In this document: one piece after another, positions 46,766 to 55,823 of the stretch
How the letters are laid out: each line of letters begins with the position of its first letter
Numbering within the stretch: the stretch's first letter is position 1
Source of the DNA: Paenibacillus sp. FSL K6-1330
GTDB lineage: Bacteria > Bacillota > Bacilli > Paenibacillales > Paenibacillaceae
Reading direction: 5' to 3'
NCBI RefSeq assembly: GCF_037976825.1
Contig: NZ_CP150269.1
Coordinates: 7,357,501-7,421,500, forward strand
Length of the DNA: 64,000 nucleotides
Translations under genes and position numbers: made by a program
Notes under the pieces: model-generated
The model's input: the letters and a program-made list of their open reading frames with translations, nothing else
Told to the model about the DNA's origin: nothing
Database searches by the model: none

Positions 46766-46800
46766 GACTTCGGCCCTCAATCTCTGTTGAGAGCAAGGAG
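46766..46800 (-). promoter_or_regulatory. S6:S18-type autoregulatory leader
   Basis: Minus-strand hairpin CTTGCTCTCAA-CAGAGA-TTGAGGGCCGAAG with an unpaired CCG on the 3' side, located just before the rpsF ribosome binding site. This matches the widespread rpsF leader that binds the S6:S18 complex for feedback control. Confidence 0.75.
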
Positions 46801-46985
46801 CGAGTCTAACTCGCACCATAATACTATATCAGAACGGGTGATCGGATGCAAGTTTCTTTTCAATGCTGAATATGCTCTCTTCCCTTTATTACCGCGCTTT
46901 TCTCACTTTCCCTGCGATGATTTAGAATCCAATGGCGCATGATAATACATGCAGTCCATCCATCATAATGAGGAGGAATTCCACA

Positions 46986-47180
46986 ATGGGAGAACAGTCC
47001 GAATTTCGTGCAGGTGACAAAGCCCCAAACAACGGCATTTATATGGAAGTGGGCGTCAGAGACCATATCATGGGGATCGAAAATCCTCGTCAAATCCAAA
47101 TGAACAAAGGTGATACGTTTCCTGAAACCCAAAATGACGATCGTGTATGGTTAAACAAGCGCAGAGTGCAGCCTAAGTAA
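46986..47180 (+). CDS. yjzC: YjzC-family small protein
   Basis: 64 residues, MGEQSEFRAGDKAPNNGIYM, then NPRQIQMNKGDTFPETQNDD and a basic end. Matches the short YjzC family of spore formers (FRAGDKxPNxGxY pattern). GAGGAG nine bases before the ATG at 46986; the frame upstream to 46932 is not used. Function unknown. Confidence 0.8.
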   Translation: MGEQSEFRAGDKAPNNGIYMEVGVRDHIMGIENPRQIQMNKGDTFPETQNDDRVWLNKRRVQPK

Positions 47181-47497
47181 CCACCTGAAGACATCAGCCT
47201 GGAGTTTTTACATTATGCTTACCTCGTCCTTTACGCACGGTACGAAGTCAGGTCATGGCTTAAATCACTGTTGACCAAGCCATGCAATCTAAACATTTGA
47301 TATTGGAATTTTTATCCGGTGAATTTTGTGTGTATACAAAGACACCTTTATGCGCACATTATAATCAGGCGGTGCATGAGAGAGGTGTGGTTCCGTTGAA
47401 CGTTGCAGCAGAACGACGCATGAGGTTTCTGATCGTCACACGGATTGCAAGCTGAGGAAATGAGCCGAATGCTTGACCTCTTGGACAAGTGAAGCTA

Positions 47498-47528
47498 TTG
47501 ACAAGGTTCGCAGAAGTGCTGATAAAAT
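47498..47528 (+). promoter_or_regulatory. Promoter-like sequence before an orphan terminator
   Basis: TTGACA (47498-47503) with GATAAA at 17-bp or TAAAAT at 19-bp spacing. Transcription from here would reach the terminator at 47572 after only about 70 nt. Confidence 0.4.
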
Positions 47529-47571
47529 GATTCCAATTCACAAGCACCGCCTACCCAGAAGGAAGGGCCCA

Positions 47572-47600
47572 ATCGGGCCCTTCTTTTTTGTGCAAAAATA
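47572..47600 (+). terminator. Strong orphan terminator
   Basis: Perfect stem GAAGGGCCC-AATC-GGGCCCTTC followed by TTTTTT on the plus strand, with no complete gene in front of it since yjzC. Confidence 0.9.
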
Positions 47601-47754
47601 CTCGGGACCAAAAACTCAAGTTTGTTCCAACGAAAAACACCCTCTGCAGGTCGTCTGCATGAGGGTATTTTATTCAAAGGCGCTTTACAGCTTAACGCCT
47701 AACTTATGTATCAACATCGTTTATAACCATAACAGCGGAACTTTAAACGATTGG

Positions 47755-47845
47755 TGGCGGAAAGGGTGGGATTCGAACCCACGCACGCCTTGCGACGCCT
47801 AGCTGATTTCGAGTCAGCCCCCTTGGGCCTCTTGGGTACCTTTCC
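47755..47845 (-). tRNA. tRNA-Ser (anticodon CGA)
   Basis: 91 nt with encoded CCA. Acceptor stem GGAAAGG/CCTTTCC, anticodon loop CTCGAAA flanked by CTGA/TCAG giving anticodon CGA (reads UCG), a long class II variable arm, and T loop GTTCGAATC. Discriminator G as in serine tRNAs. Confidence 0.97.
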
Positions 47846-47917
47846 ACAGCAAGATTGATTATATCATGGAAACATTATATGGTCAATAGCTTGTCTTAAC
47901 GCTTCGGGGAGGAGATA

Positions 47918-48139
47918 TTACGGTGTATCCCCTGCCCCTTCCGTCTCTTGAGCCGAACGCAAAACCTTCTTCATATTCTTCTCAAACTTTAAACGGGGGA
48001 TCAACACACTATGCTGACATTTTGTACATTTGATCCGAATATCCATCCCCATGCGAATAATCTCCATCTCATTATTCCCACAAGGATGCGGCTTCTTCAT
48101 CTGAACGATATCCCCTAACTGAAATACCTTGCGCTCCAT
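47918..48139 (-). CDS. DUF951 family protein (YyzM-like)
   Basis: 73 residues: FQLGDIVQMKKPHPCGNNEM and IRIKCTKCQHSVLIPR, the DUF951 pattern with PHPCG and CxxC, a likely small zinc-binding beta protein. Conserved in this neighbourhood in Bacilli next to the mechanosensitive channel. Function unknown. Confidence 0.88.
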   Translation of the reverse strand: MERKVFQLGDIVQMKKPHPCGNNEMEIIRMGMDIRIKCTKCQHSVLIPRLKFEKNMKKVLRSAQETEGAGDTP

Positions 48140-48206
48140 GGCTACCGCTCCCTTTTACTTCTATCACTTCTTCTATCTATTATATATCATTGGTTAACCG
48201 ATTAGA

Positions 48207-49106
48207 TCAACCCTGCACGCGTTCTTGTCCCAAATCCCGTGCTTCAATCGCCTGTTTGATATCCGTAAAAATCTGACGCTCCACATCTTCCCTTGCATTC
48301 GGATTGCATTCCGCCACAATACGAACAACATATTCGGAAGTATTCAATGACTGGATTCCTAATACATCCGGTATCCGCTGTACCTCTGGGCGACGGTCCA
48401 TGATTCCCGTAAGGGCCGCTTGAATCAGTGTAATCGTGTCCTTCACCTGCTGGTCGTTCTTTACCGGTAGATCTACAATGGCTAATGAGTTGGAAAGGGA
48501 GTAATTCGTGACGCTGGTAATCATCCCATTCGGAATGATATAGGTCTCCCCATTCAATCCCTTTACACGCGAGGTGCGAAGCCCGATCATTTCGACAGTT
48601 CCCCGGTACTCACCACTTTTGATTACGTCACCTACCGCAAACTGATCCTCGAATATAATGAAAAATCCAGTAATAACGTCCTTCACTAAACTCTGTGCAC
48701 CAAAACCTATAGCAAGACCAAGGACTCCGGCACCGGCTAACAGCGGTCCTAACTCGAAGTGGAACTCCGAGAGAATGATCAAAATCATGACAAAGTTGCA
48801 TACAACGGAGGTTACATTTTTTAACAACTCCCCTACCGTGACAAAACGTCTTGAGTTCACTTGTATTCGACTCTTCTCCTGCCTAAGGAGAAACTGATCA
48901 ATCATTTTATACACAACCCGTATCACAAGACGCGTCAGAATAAAAATGATGATAACCCGAATGCCGGATGACAGGATATGCATCCACATCTCTTCATTCG
49001 TTAACCATCCCCAGACTTTATCTTTCAAGCCCTCAGCCTCCTCAGCTATAGTTTTTAAATCTACACCGTCATCCGTTTCCGCTGATAAGTAACCAAAGCC
49101 CCTCAT
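48207..49106 (-). CDS. Small-conductance mechanosensitive channel (MscS family)
   Basis: 299 residues. Three hydrophobic helices, the last being the pore-lining helix rich in Gly and Ala (LLAGAGVLGLAIGFGAQSLV), then the beta domain (FEDQFAVGDVIKSGEYRGTV) and the cytoplasmic cage. Opens under membrane tension to release osmolytes. GGAGG upstream; 15 bp after the DUF3343 gene, so likely cotranscribed. Confidence 0.92.
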   Translation of the reverse strand: MRGFGYLSAETDDGVDLKTIAEEAEGLKDKVWGWLTNEEMWMHILSSGIRVIIIFILTRLVIRVVYKMIDQFLLRQEKSRIQVNSRRFVTVGELLKNVTSVVCNFVMILIILSEFHFELGPLLAGAGVLGLAIGFGAQSLVKDVITGFFIIFEDQFAVGDVIKSGEYRGTVEMIGLRTSRVKGLNGETYIIPNGMITSVTNYSLSNSLAIVDLPVKNDQQVKDTITLIQAALTGIMDRRPEVQRIPDVLGIQSLNTSEYVVRIVAECNPNAREDVERQIFTDIKQAIEARDLGQERVQG

Positions 49107-49121
49107 CCTGATGTCCTCCCC

Positions 49122-49376
49122 TTACTCTTCGATGTTGATATACCTCTTGTTGTTATCCAGCGCAAAGATGCCTCGGATCTCCACATGCTCCTGCTGAATG
49201 ATCTCTTGAACATCTTTTAACGCATCAGGTGGGAATTGAATCGATAATGCACAGCCTGCTGTAATCTCTTTTGGTGTAGGAAAAAGATCAATTTCGATAT
49301 CCGCGTACTCCAACAGCATTTCCGCACGCAGTGCCTGCTGGGTGGAATCGAATGCGATCAACATCGCGCCTTCCAC
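49122..49376 (-). CDS. DUF3343 protein (putative Se/S carrier-like)
   Basis: 84 residues from GTG at 49376, eight bases after GGAGGGG; the frame also opens at ATG 49406 without a good site. LIAFDSTQQALRAEMLLEYA and FPTPKEITAGCALSIQFPPD match DUF3343, with the conserved Cys in AGC. Members are often near cysteine desulfurase-like genes and are thought to carry sulfur or selenium; such a gene lies 1.4 kb to the right here. The carrier role is not demonstrated. Confidence 0.8.
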   Translation of the reverse strand: MEGAMLIAFDSTQQALRAEMLLEYADIEIDLFPTPKEITAGCALSIQFPPDALKDVQEIIQQEHVEIRGIFALDNNKRYINIEE

Positions 49377-49575
49377 TGCCCCGTCCCCCTCCATCATTCC
49401 TATCATTTTGTATGTATGTTCTTCTCTTCATCATTTCCAATGATTAAGAGTTTTATATAAACCTTTTCATAGATCAACATATTCATATACCTCATGCAGT
49501 CCAGGTCATACCCTCTTTCTAAGAGCATACTTCTGTCTGACATGAATATAAATCACATTTTAAGCGAATCCCAAA

Positions 49576-49604
49576 GTATAAAAACAGTCTTTCATCCATA
49601 TACT
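49576..49604 (+). promoter_or_regulatory. Possible forespore-type promoter of yyaC
   Basis: GTATA (49576-49580) and CATATACT (49597-49604), 16 bp apart, loosely resemble sigma-F/sigma-G promoters; 34 bp before the yyaC start. Confidence 0.3.
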
Positions 49605-49637
49605 GATACTACCAAATGCAGACGAAAGGAAGATTCT

Positions 49638-50243
49638 ATGAACCGTCTATCTAAAATCACGTCTCGCCCGGAGGCTTCCAGCTTAAAAATACCACACACG
49701 GACCCTAATATCCATTCTGCTATTATACATCGCTTGCTCTTCCATCTCTCTGACGCCCGTATTCAGCATCGTCCGCTTGTCATTGTCTGCATCGGTACCG
49801 ACCGGTCTACCGGCGACTGCCTGGGGCCGCTTGTCGGCACCTCACTTGCACGCTACAACAGTTCCATGTTTCATCTCTACGGTACGCTGGACGAGCCTGT
49901 CCACGCCATGAATCTGAAGGATACGCTAACGGCCATATACGAAAAATTCGACAACCCTTTTGTAATCGGAATTGATGCTTGTTTAGGGCAATCATCAAGT
50001 GTAGGCTCTATTCAGATATCCGATGGTCCTCTAAAGCCTGGAGCCGGCGTACATAAAGAATTACCGCCGGTCGGCGATATCCATGTAACGGGTATCGTCA
50101 ATGTCGGCGGCTTTATGGAATACTTCGTATTGCAGAACACTCGCTTAAGCTTGGTCATGCGGTTGTCTGATATTATTGCAACCTGCCTATTTGCAGGCAT
50201 CAAAGAGTGGAACCGTTCTACCCTTCTTGCAGCGCAAGAGTGA
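49638..50243 (+). CDS. yyaC: YyaC, GPR-like putative spore protease
   Basis: 201 residues. LVIVCIGTDRSTGDCLGPLV, FVIGIDACLGQ and NVGGFMEYFVLQNTRL are the DUF1256/YyaC signatures, related in fold to the germination protease GPR. The ATG at 49638 has AAAGGAAG; the frame extends back to 49494 without one. It is one of the few plus-strand genes in this arm. Its 3' end overlaps the convergent DUF4446 gene by 26 bp. Confidence 0.9.
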   Translation: MNRLSKITSRPEASSLKIPHTDPNIHSAIIHRLLFHLSDARIQHRPLVIVCIGTDRSTGDCLGPLVGTSLARYNSSMFHLYGTLDEPVHAMNLKDTLTAIYEKFDNPFVIGIDACLGQSSSVGSIQISDGPLKPGAGVHKELPPVGDIHVTGIVNVGGFMEYFVLQNTRLSLVMRLSDIIATCLFAGIKEWNRSTLLAAQE

Positions 50244-50718
50244 CGGCCTCTTTTTCTTCCGGAGACAATGGATATTTGGACTGCCCATCCTTCAGTGGTT
50301 TAGCATACACAAAAGAGCTCTCCCGGTTATGCAGACCGGTCAGCACGATCCCTTCCTCTTGTTCGCTGAGAATAGCCAGGGAGAAGCTCATTTCGTTTCC
50401 CCGCTCGCCAAACGCATTGTATCGTACGATACCAACCTTGGACTTCATCCCTTTCAAACTGCCGCTGATCGTATCCAGCATTTTTTGATGATGGGCATGT
50501 CCCTCTTCAATCTCATCCATTTGGATTTTCAATTGGACCAACAGCGATTCGATGTCTTCTACCCCACTGCCTTCCATCATCGCATCATAACGTCGCCTCA
50601 TTTTACGCAGTTTTGTCCCTTGTACAATTAAAGTTACCCATAAGATCAAGATGATCATGACCATTCCGACGACAAACCAATGAAGCTGTTCCATGATCAA
50701 TTCATTTAATTCAGACAT
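50218..50718 (-). CDS. DUF4446 membrane-anchored coiled-coil protein
   Basis: 166 residues. One N-terminal helix (WFVVGMVMIILILWVTLIV), a basic stop-transfer segment, a coiled coil (about 60-95), and the conserved C-terminal domain KVGIVRYNAFGERGNEMSFS to GLHNRESSFVYAKPL. This family often neighbours parAB. Start chosen at ATG 50718 with GGAAGG upstream. Function unknown. Confidence 0.88.
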   Translation of the reverse strand: MSELNELIMEQLHWFVVGMVMIILILWVTLIVQGTKLRKMRRRYDAMMEGSGVEDIESLLVQLKIQMDEIEEGHAHHQKMLDTISGSLKGMKSKVGIVRYNAFGERGNEMSFSLAILSEQEEGIVLTGLHNRESSFVYAKPLKDGQSKYPLSPEEKEAVTLALQEG

Positions 50719-50756
50719 GCTTTCTTCCTTCCTCTTCTCCATCTTGATCTATTCGA

Positions 50757-51905
50757 TTAACTATGAATCTCTGCAATCGCTTTTCGCATGAACTCTACCT
50801 CGTCACGGCTAGTAGATATCCCCACGCTTGCTCTGATTGCACCCGTCTGTTCCGTGCCTGATACCATATGGGCAAGCGGTGTACAATGATAACCGGCACG
50901 CACAGCAATTCCATATTCCCGGTCCAGTCGGAAAGCCAATTCAGACGCACTGAATCGCTCCGACACAAATGCAACAATACCTGTCCTCGCCTGTCCAAGA
51001 GCAGGACCTAGTATTCGAAGGCCTCCTACCTCTTGTAGACCCTCCATCATATATTGCGTTAACTCCCATTCATGCCGGTAAATATGCTGGGGTGTCCATT
51101 CAAGCACCTTCTTCACACCCGCTTGCAATCCCGCATATCCAATCGTGTTAGGCGTCCCTGCCTCATATCGATCCGGACGTACCGTTGGCTGTTCAATAGC
51201 CTCCGATTGACTCCCTGTGCCTCCGTGCAGTAATGGTTCCAGATCAATATCAGGCGAGATATACAACCCGCCTGTCCCCTGCGGCCCCAGAAGCCCTTTA
51301 TGCCCCGGAAAAGCCAACATGCCTACATGCATCTCCTCCACGTGAACATCCAGCATACCGGCACTCTGGGCAGCATCTACGAGCAGTACGGCCCCTTTCC
51401 TCTTCACCAGTTCTCCTATTTCAACGAGAGGAATAATCGAACCAAGAAGGTTGGAACTGTGACTACATACAACAAGCCTAGTATTAGAACGAAAAGCGCC
51501 CTCCATTAGTTGCACATCAAGCTGGCCTTCCTCATCGACAGGAACGTAGTCCACTTGTATCCCTCGGGTGCGTTTCAAAAACTCTAACGGTCTTCGCACT
51601 GAGTTATGTTCAATCATAGTGGCAATCACATGGTCGCCTTCACGCAAATAGCCTTTGATTGCTAAATTCAACGCTTCTGTTGTATTCGATGTCAGCGCAA
51701 TATCATTAGGATTTTTCACCCCAAACAAATCCGCGAGCGTCTTTCGCGTTCCGTAGAGTACACGAGAAGCTTTCACCGCCATCCGGTGACTCCCACGTCC
51801 CGGGTTTGCAGCCTCCTCCTCCATCGCCTTTCTCATCGCCTCAAATACTTCAGGAGGCTTTGGCCACGAAGTGGCTGCATGATCCAGATAAACGATCGGG
51901 TCCAT
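50757..51905 (-). CDS. Cysteine desulfurase-like aminotransferase (class V, PLP)
   Basis: 382 residues. YLDHAATSWPKPPEV start, PLP-phosphate loop TSNTTEALN, Asp in VDAAQSAG, Schiff-base Lys in FPGHKGLLGPQG, and the mobile-loop Cys in RAGYHCTPLAH. Matches the subfamily of desulfurases distinct from IscS/NifS/SufS and often found with DUF3343. Likely releases sulfur or selenium from Cys/Sec. 38 bp before the DUF4446 gene. Confidence 0.9.
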   Translation of the reverse strand: MDPIVYLDHAATSWPKPPEVFEAMRKAMEEEAANPGRGSHRMAVKASRVLYGTRKTLADLFGVKNPNDIALTSNTTEALNLAIKGYLREGDHVIATMIEHNSVRRPLEFLKRTRGIQVDYVPVDEEGQLDVQLMEGAFRSNTRLVVCSHSSNLLGSIIPLVEIGELVKRKGAVLLVDAAQSAGMLDVHVEEMHVGMLAFPGHKGLLGPQGTGGLYISPDIDLEPLLHGGTGSQSEAIEQPTVRPDRYEAGTPNTIGYAGLQAGVKKVLEWTPQHIYRHEWELTQYMMEGLQEVGGLRILGPALGQARTGIVAFVSERFSASELAFRLDREYGIAVRAGYHCTPLAHMVSGTEQTGAIRASVGISTSRDEVEFMRKAIAEIHS

Positions 51906-52008
51906 GATGTTTCCCCTTCATCTTTACCGTATTGGTGTCTCTTAACAGGATATGTCCAAAAACCTCTTTAATCCAGCATCAAGGCTATGGCTTCACGTTT
52001 AGTTAAAT

Positions 52009-52058
52009 AAAGACATATCTCATTCCCTTACAGGAACGTCGACATGTCTTTGGTTTTT
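52009..52058. terminator. Terminator-like stem between parB and the desulfurase gene
   Basis: AAAGACAT / ATGTCTTT with an inner CGTTCC/GGGAATG pairing; a T run is present on the plus strand and a shorter ATTTAA on the minus strand, where parB would terminate. Confidence 0.55.
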
Positions 52059-52140
52059 AATCACACTCATTTGCTGTTCGACCATTTGTTGTTCAACCCG
52101 TCACTCACAATAGTATCTTCTTCAACAAAACTACGACTCT

Positions 52141-52980
52141 TTATTGAAGAAGTTCCAACAACCGCTCCAGGTCCTGTCTGCTATAGTAATTAAGCTCAAT
52201 CTTCCCTTTATCCTTATTGTGCTTAATTTTGACAGTTGTTTTAAACCGTTCTCTCAGATCCTCTTCCAAATGATCGATATAAGGATCTCTATTCTTAACC
52301 TTAGGCTTCGCTTTATCCGTTGGTTTACGATCCAGATTCTTAACAGCTTCCTCTAGTTCACGAACACTCCACTCTTGCTCAACACACTGTTTTGCCAACT
52401 GCTTAACAAGAATTGGATCCTTTATTCCAACGATCGCTCGGGCATGTCCCATGGACAATGTTCCACGTGAAACATTATCCTTCACTTCTTCTGGTAGGGA
52501 AAGCAACCGCAAAAAGTTAGCGATGTGAGAACGAGACTTACCTACCTTCAATGAAAGCTCTTCTTGGGTTAAGGAAAATTGTTCCATTAAACCTTGATAA
52601 GCTACAGCAATCTCCATGGCGTTCAGGTTCTCGCGCTGAAGGTTCTCAATCAGGGCAATTTCCATAACCTGTTGATCGCTAAAAGATCGAACCACCGCCG
52701 GAATCGTAGCTTTTCCGCAATATTGGGATGCCCGGAATCTGCGCTCCCCGGCAATAATCTCATACCCTTTCAGCACACTGCGGACGATAATCGGTTGTAT
52801 AACTCCATGCTGACGGATCGATTCCGCCAATTCCTGGATTGCCTCATCGTTAAATGTCTTGCGCGGCTGATACGGATTCGCTCGCAATTGACTGAGCGGA
52901 ATTTCCACTACCTTGTCATCATCATGAATAGACAAAGATGGAATAAGCGCATCCAGCCCTTTTCCCAATCGTTTACTCAT
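52141..52980 (-). CDS. parB: Chromosome partitioning protein ParB (Spo0J)
   Basis: 279 residues. N-terminal CTPase/clamp domain with NPYQPRKTF and GERRFRAS, ENLQREN, then the HTH VGKSRSHIANFLRLL that binds parS, and a C-terminal dimer domain. Loads at parS, slides as a CTP clamp and recruits SMC near the origin. Overlaps parA by 8 bp. Contains a parS site within its own coding sequence. Confidence 0.97.
   Translation of the reverse strand: MSKRLGKGLDALIPSLSIHDDDKVVEIPLSQLRANPYQPRKTFNDEAIQELAESIRQHGVIQPIIVRSVLKGYEIIAGERRFRASQYCGKATIPAVVRSFSDQQVMEIALIENLQRENLNAMEIAVAYQGLMEQFSLTQEELSLKVGKSRSHIANFLRLLSLPEEVKDNVSRGTLSMGHARAIVGIKDPILVKQLAKQCVEQEWSVRELEEAVKNLDRKPTDKAKPKVKNRDPYIDHLEEDLRERFKTTVKIKHNKDKGKIELNYYSRQDLERLLELLQ
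52459..52474. promoter_or_regulatory. parS site inside parB
   Basis: TGTTCCACGTGAAACA, a full match to the Bacillus parS consensus and the same position type (inside spo0J) as in B. subtilis. Confidence 0.93.
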
Positions 52981-53734
52981 ACGAGATCACTTCCTTTGCC
53001 AGCTCCAAGTATACTTCCGCTCCCTTAGAACGAGGATCATATGTAATGATCGACTGTCCATGAGAAGGTGCCTCACTCAAACGAATGTTTCTAGGAATAA
53101 TCGTTCTGTACACTTTTTCCTGAAAATACTTTTTCACTTCTTCAATCACTTGAATGCCCAGGTTCGTGCGCGCATCCAGCATCGTCAGCAATACGCCTTC
53201 AATCTTGAGAGAGGTATTCAGGTGTTTCTGAACAAGGCGAACCGTATTCAGCAGCTGACTCAGACCCTCCAGTGCGTAATACTCACATTGAATCGGGATA
53301 ATTACTGAATCGGCCGCGGTCAATGAATTGATCGTTAAAATGCCAAGCGATGGAGGACAATCAATCAAAATATAATCGTACTGAGGCTTGATTAATTGTA
53401 GTGATTTCTTCAATCGTACCTCACGAGAAATCGTAGGGACAAGCTCAATCTCAGCACCAGCCAATTGAATGGTTGCCGGAATGATGTCCAATCCTTCTAT
53501 GTTAGTCCCACAGATGGCGTCCTTCGGGTGTACTTCATTGATGATAATATCATATATGCAATTTGCAACATCGGCTTTATTAATGCCAACCCCACTCGTT
53601 GTATTTCCTTGGGGGTCTATATCCACCAAAAGCACCCGTTTGCCTAGCGAAGCCAATCCAGCTCCCAGATTGACGGAAGTCGTCGTTTTGCCGACACCGC
53701 CCTTTTGATTTGCTATGGCAATTATCTTTGACAC
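52973..53734 (-). CDS. parA: Chromosome partitioning ATPase ParA (Soj)
   Basis: 253 residues. Deviant Walker A KGGVGKTTT near the N-terminus, IDCPPSLG and the basic DNA-binding surface near the C-terminus. Dynamic ATPase that with ParB positions origins and also controls DnaA in Bacillus. Confidence 0.97.
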   Translation of the reverse strand: MSKIIAIANQKGGVGKTTTSVNLGAGLASLGKRVLLVDIDPQGNTTSGVGINKADVANCIYDIIINEVHPKDAICGTNIEGLDIIPATIQLAGAEIELVPTISREVRLKKSLQLIKPQYDYILIDCPPSLGILTINSLTAADSVIIPIQCEYYALEGLSQLLNTVRLVQKHLNTSLKIEGVLLTMLDARTNLGIQVIEEVKKYFQEKVYRTIIPRNIRLSEAPSHGQSIITYDPRSKGAEVYLELAKEVISYE

Positions 53735-53963
53735 TCATTTCACCTCAATGTAGGAAGACTCTTCTAAGTAGTCGCAATAGATGATATACAGCGATAGGCT
53801 GTATATGTGTATTAAGCGAACGTTCCCGGTAACTCCAGGATGCCCAGGATATAGCGGATGAAAATGAGTAATAATAAATTACATGGTTCTCATCTGTAAC
53901 AACAAACCTAACCCCTTCGTTAATCGATACAGTCTGGTGTAGAGCACTATCTCTTGATCAACA

Positions 53964-53990
53964 GAAAAAGCGGTACGATGCATACCGCTT
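53964..53990 (-). terminator. Terminator of noc
   Basis: Minus-strand stem AAGCGGTA / TACCGCTT with a 7-base loop and TTTTTC. Confidence 0.85.
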
Positions 53991-54001
53991 CACACCATAT
54001 C

Positions 54002-54820
54002 TTAACGTTTAGGTATTTTTATAACGATTTCATAGTGATCTTCATGATCATTCTCTGTTGTTTTAATTGCCATCCCGGAACCGGATACCATATCAATCGA
54101 TTGACGAATCGTGTTCAAAGCCAGGCGAACATCCTTACTATAAGATATACGCTTAGACTTCTTCATCGTTGTTACTTCTTTATAAAAGGCGATTCGTGCC
54201 TCCGTCTGCTTCACATTCAGTTCCTTGGTAATGATCTCGTCCAGCACCTTGAGCTGGGTTTCTTCATTATCTAAAGAAAGCAGCGCACGAGCATGGCGTT
54301 CCGTCACTTTACGTTCCATCAAAGCCACTTTGACTGCTTCTGGCAGCTGCAGCAAGCGAATCTTGTTTGCAATCGTAGACTGGCTTTTTCCTAAACGCTG
54401 TGCCAAGCTCTCTTGTGTCAGTTGATGAAGATCAATCAGCTTCTGATAAGCAACAGCCTCTTCAATGGACGTCAGTCCTTCACGCTGCAAATTTTCGATT
54501 AACGCAATCGATGCCGCCTGTGAATCGTTGAACTCCCGAACAATGGCCGGAATCGTGTCCAGACCCAGCTTCTTAACCGCACGCCAGCGGCGTTCCCCTG
54601 CAATGATCTCATACATGCCATTACGGACGCGAACAACGATAGGTTGAATGACTCCATGAGTTTTAATCGTCTGGAGCAGTTCATCAATCTTCTCATCATC
54701 AAAAATCGTCCGTGGCTGGTATGGGCTGCTGACAATCTCGTTTACCGGGATTTGTTTCACTTCATCCCCTTGGTTCCGCTCTGCCGCTAAGCCAAACAAT
54801 CTCGAAAATTGTTCTTTCAT
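54002..54820 (-). CDS. noc: Nucleoid occlusion protein Noc
   Basis: 272 residues, a ParB paralogue: N-terminal amphipathic stretch [12 protein letters not shown] for membrane association, [49 protein letters not shown]. Blocks division over the nucleoid by binding NBS sites. Starts at ATG 54820 with AGGTGG upstream; the frame opens with GTG five codons earlier. No perfect NBS (ATTTCCCGGGAAAT) was seen in the window. Confidence 0.94.
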   Translation of the reverse strand: MKEQFSRLFGLAAERNQGDEVKQIPVNEIVSSPYQPRTIFDDEKIDELLQTIKTHGVIQPIVVRVRNGMYEIIAGERRWRAVKKLGLDTIPAIVREFNDSQAASIALIENLQREGLTSIEEAVAYQKLIDLHQLTQESLAQRLGKSQSTIANKIRLLQLPEAVKVALMERKVTERHARALLSLDNEETQLKVLDEIITKELNVKQTEARIAFYKEVTTMKKSKRISYSKDVRLALNTIRQSIDMVSGSGMAIKTTENDHEDHYEIVIKIPKR

Positions 54821-55044
54821 TCCGTATATTACCACCTAATTTCATGATAGCACGGATAAGCCTCCGAATATCCCGGAATCGGTTAAACGATTGGACAACC
54901 ACAATATGGAGCCATACACAGATGATTCCACCATCCATTGGCGCTAGAATCCACTGTGGTGCCAGGCATTTCCCTGCAAAAACAGATTTCATGCTGATCA
55001 GAGAAAAGACGCCTGTGGTGATCATAGACGTATTACTCTGATCC

Positions 55045-55066
55045 AAACCGCTGCATGAAGCGGTTT
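55045..55066 (+). terminator. Hairpin AAACCGCT/AGCGGTTT before the small frame
   Basis: Perfect 8-bp stem with a 6-base loop, followed by CTTCTT on the plus strand; weak as a terminator, possibly an attenuator. Confidence 0.35.
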
Positions 55067-55097
55067 CTTCTTGAGAGATATAACAGGAGGTTTTATC

Positions 55098-55157
55098 ATG
55101 ATGCTTACTATCAATCGATATCTCACAAGTGGTATATATGTTTTCTACTTCGCATAA
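55098..55157 (+). CDS. Possible 19-residue peptide
   Basis: ATG seven bases after AGGAGG, then 19 codons (MMLTINRYLTSGIYVFYFA) and TAA. Hydrophobic; preceded and followed by hairpins. It could be a leader peptide, a small membrane peptide or a chance frame. Confidence 0.3.
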   Translation: MMLTINRYLTSGIYVFYFA

Positions 55158-55807
55158 GGCCATGATCCCCTTGGGATCGCACGGCACTTTCCAAAAAACA
55201 GCAGCCACAACGATCAAGGTTGTTGACTGCACGAAGCAAGGATGGAAAAGTGACCAAACCAGGATTTATACTCTTTCATCCTATTAAAGAACGGGCAAAC
55301 CGGCCCTTCTGTCCAAATGGATACTACGATTCTATTCTACCACTTTTTGTCCTATAACTCTATTCTCCAATATCACCTTTTTTCCTTCATTTCTCGCTTG
55401 CTTTATACATGATTTGTGCACAGTTCCAAAGTTTTTGCGTCGATATCATGTTAATAGGCCACATTTATCTATCCTGCAGCCTTTCTAACGATCCTAGCAT
55501 TCAGAATAATTGTGGGATTTGCCAATAGATTAGATCTTTCAAACGACCAATATCATCCAAGTCAAAGACGAGCTGAATCTCAAAAGCTAGTAGATGAATG
55601 AATACGAATTATGTAACATCGTGCGTCACTGCTCCCTTTGCGCACTTAGCGTTCTCCGGCGCAGATTATGATACCTTCAAACTTCCTTTCCTTGGGGGGT
55701 CTATCCTTCAATATCCAAGTTAGATAACATAGTTGATATCAAAATAATCTGACAAGAAATAACACTTCCAAAGGGATGTCTATTTATATCCGACAACTTA
55801 CTTCTAA

Positions 55808-55823
55808 TGTTTCACGTGAAACA
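55808..55823. promoter_or_regulatory. Second parS site
   Basis: TGTTTCACGTGAAACA, a perfect 16-bp palindrome matching the parS consensus, in the noc-rsmG spacer. Confidence 0.92.

Larger units (their letters stand above)
47181..47754. other. Spacer between yjzC and tRNA-Ser
   Basis: No protein gene seen. It contains a plus-strand promoter-like pair and a strong terminator 45 bp further on (listed separately). The rest is unrecognised. Confidence 0.4.

Noticed and set aside
54762..55232. 156-codon minus-strand frame upstream of noc
   Set aside because: It overlaps the start of noc in another frame, lacks a ribosome binding site and has no recognisable domain.
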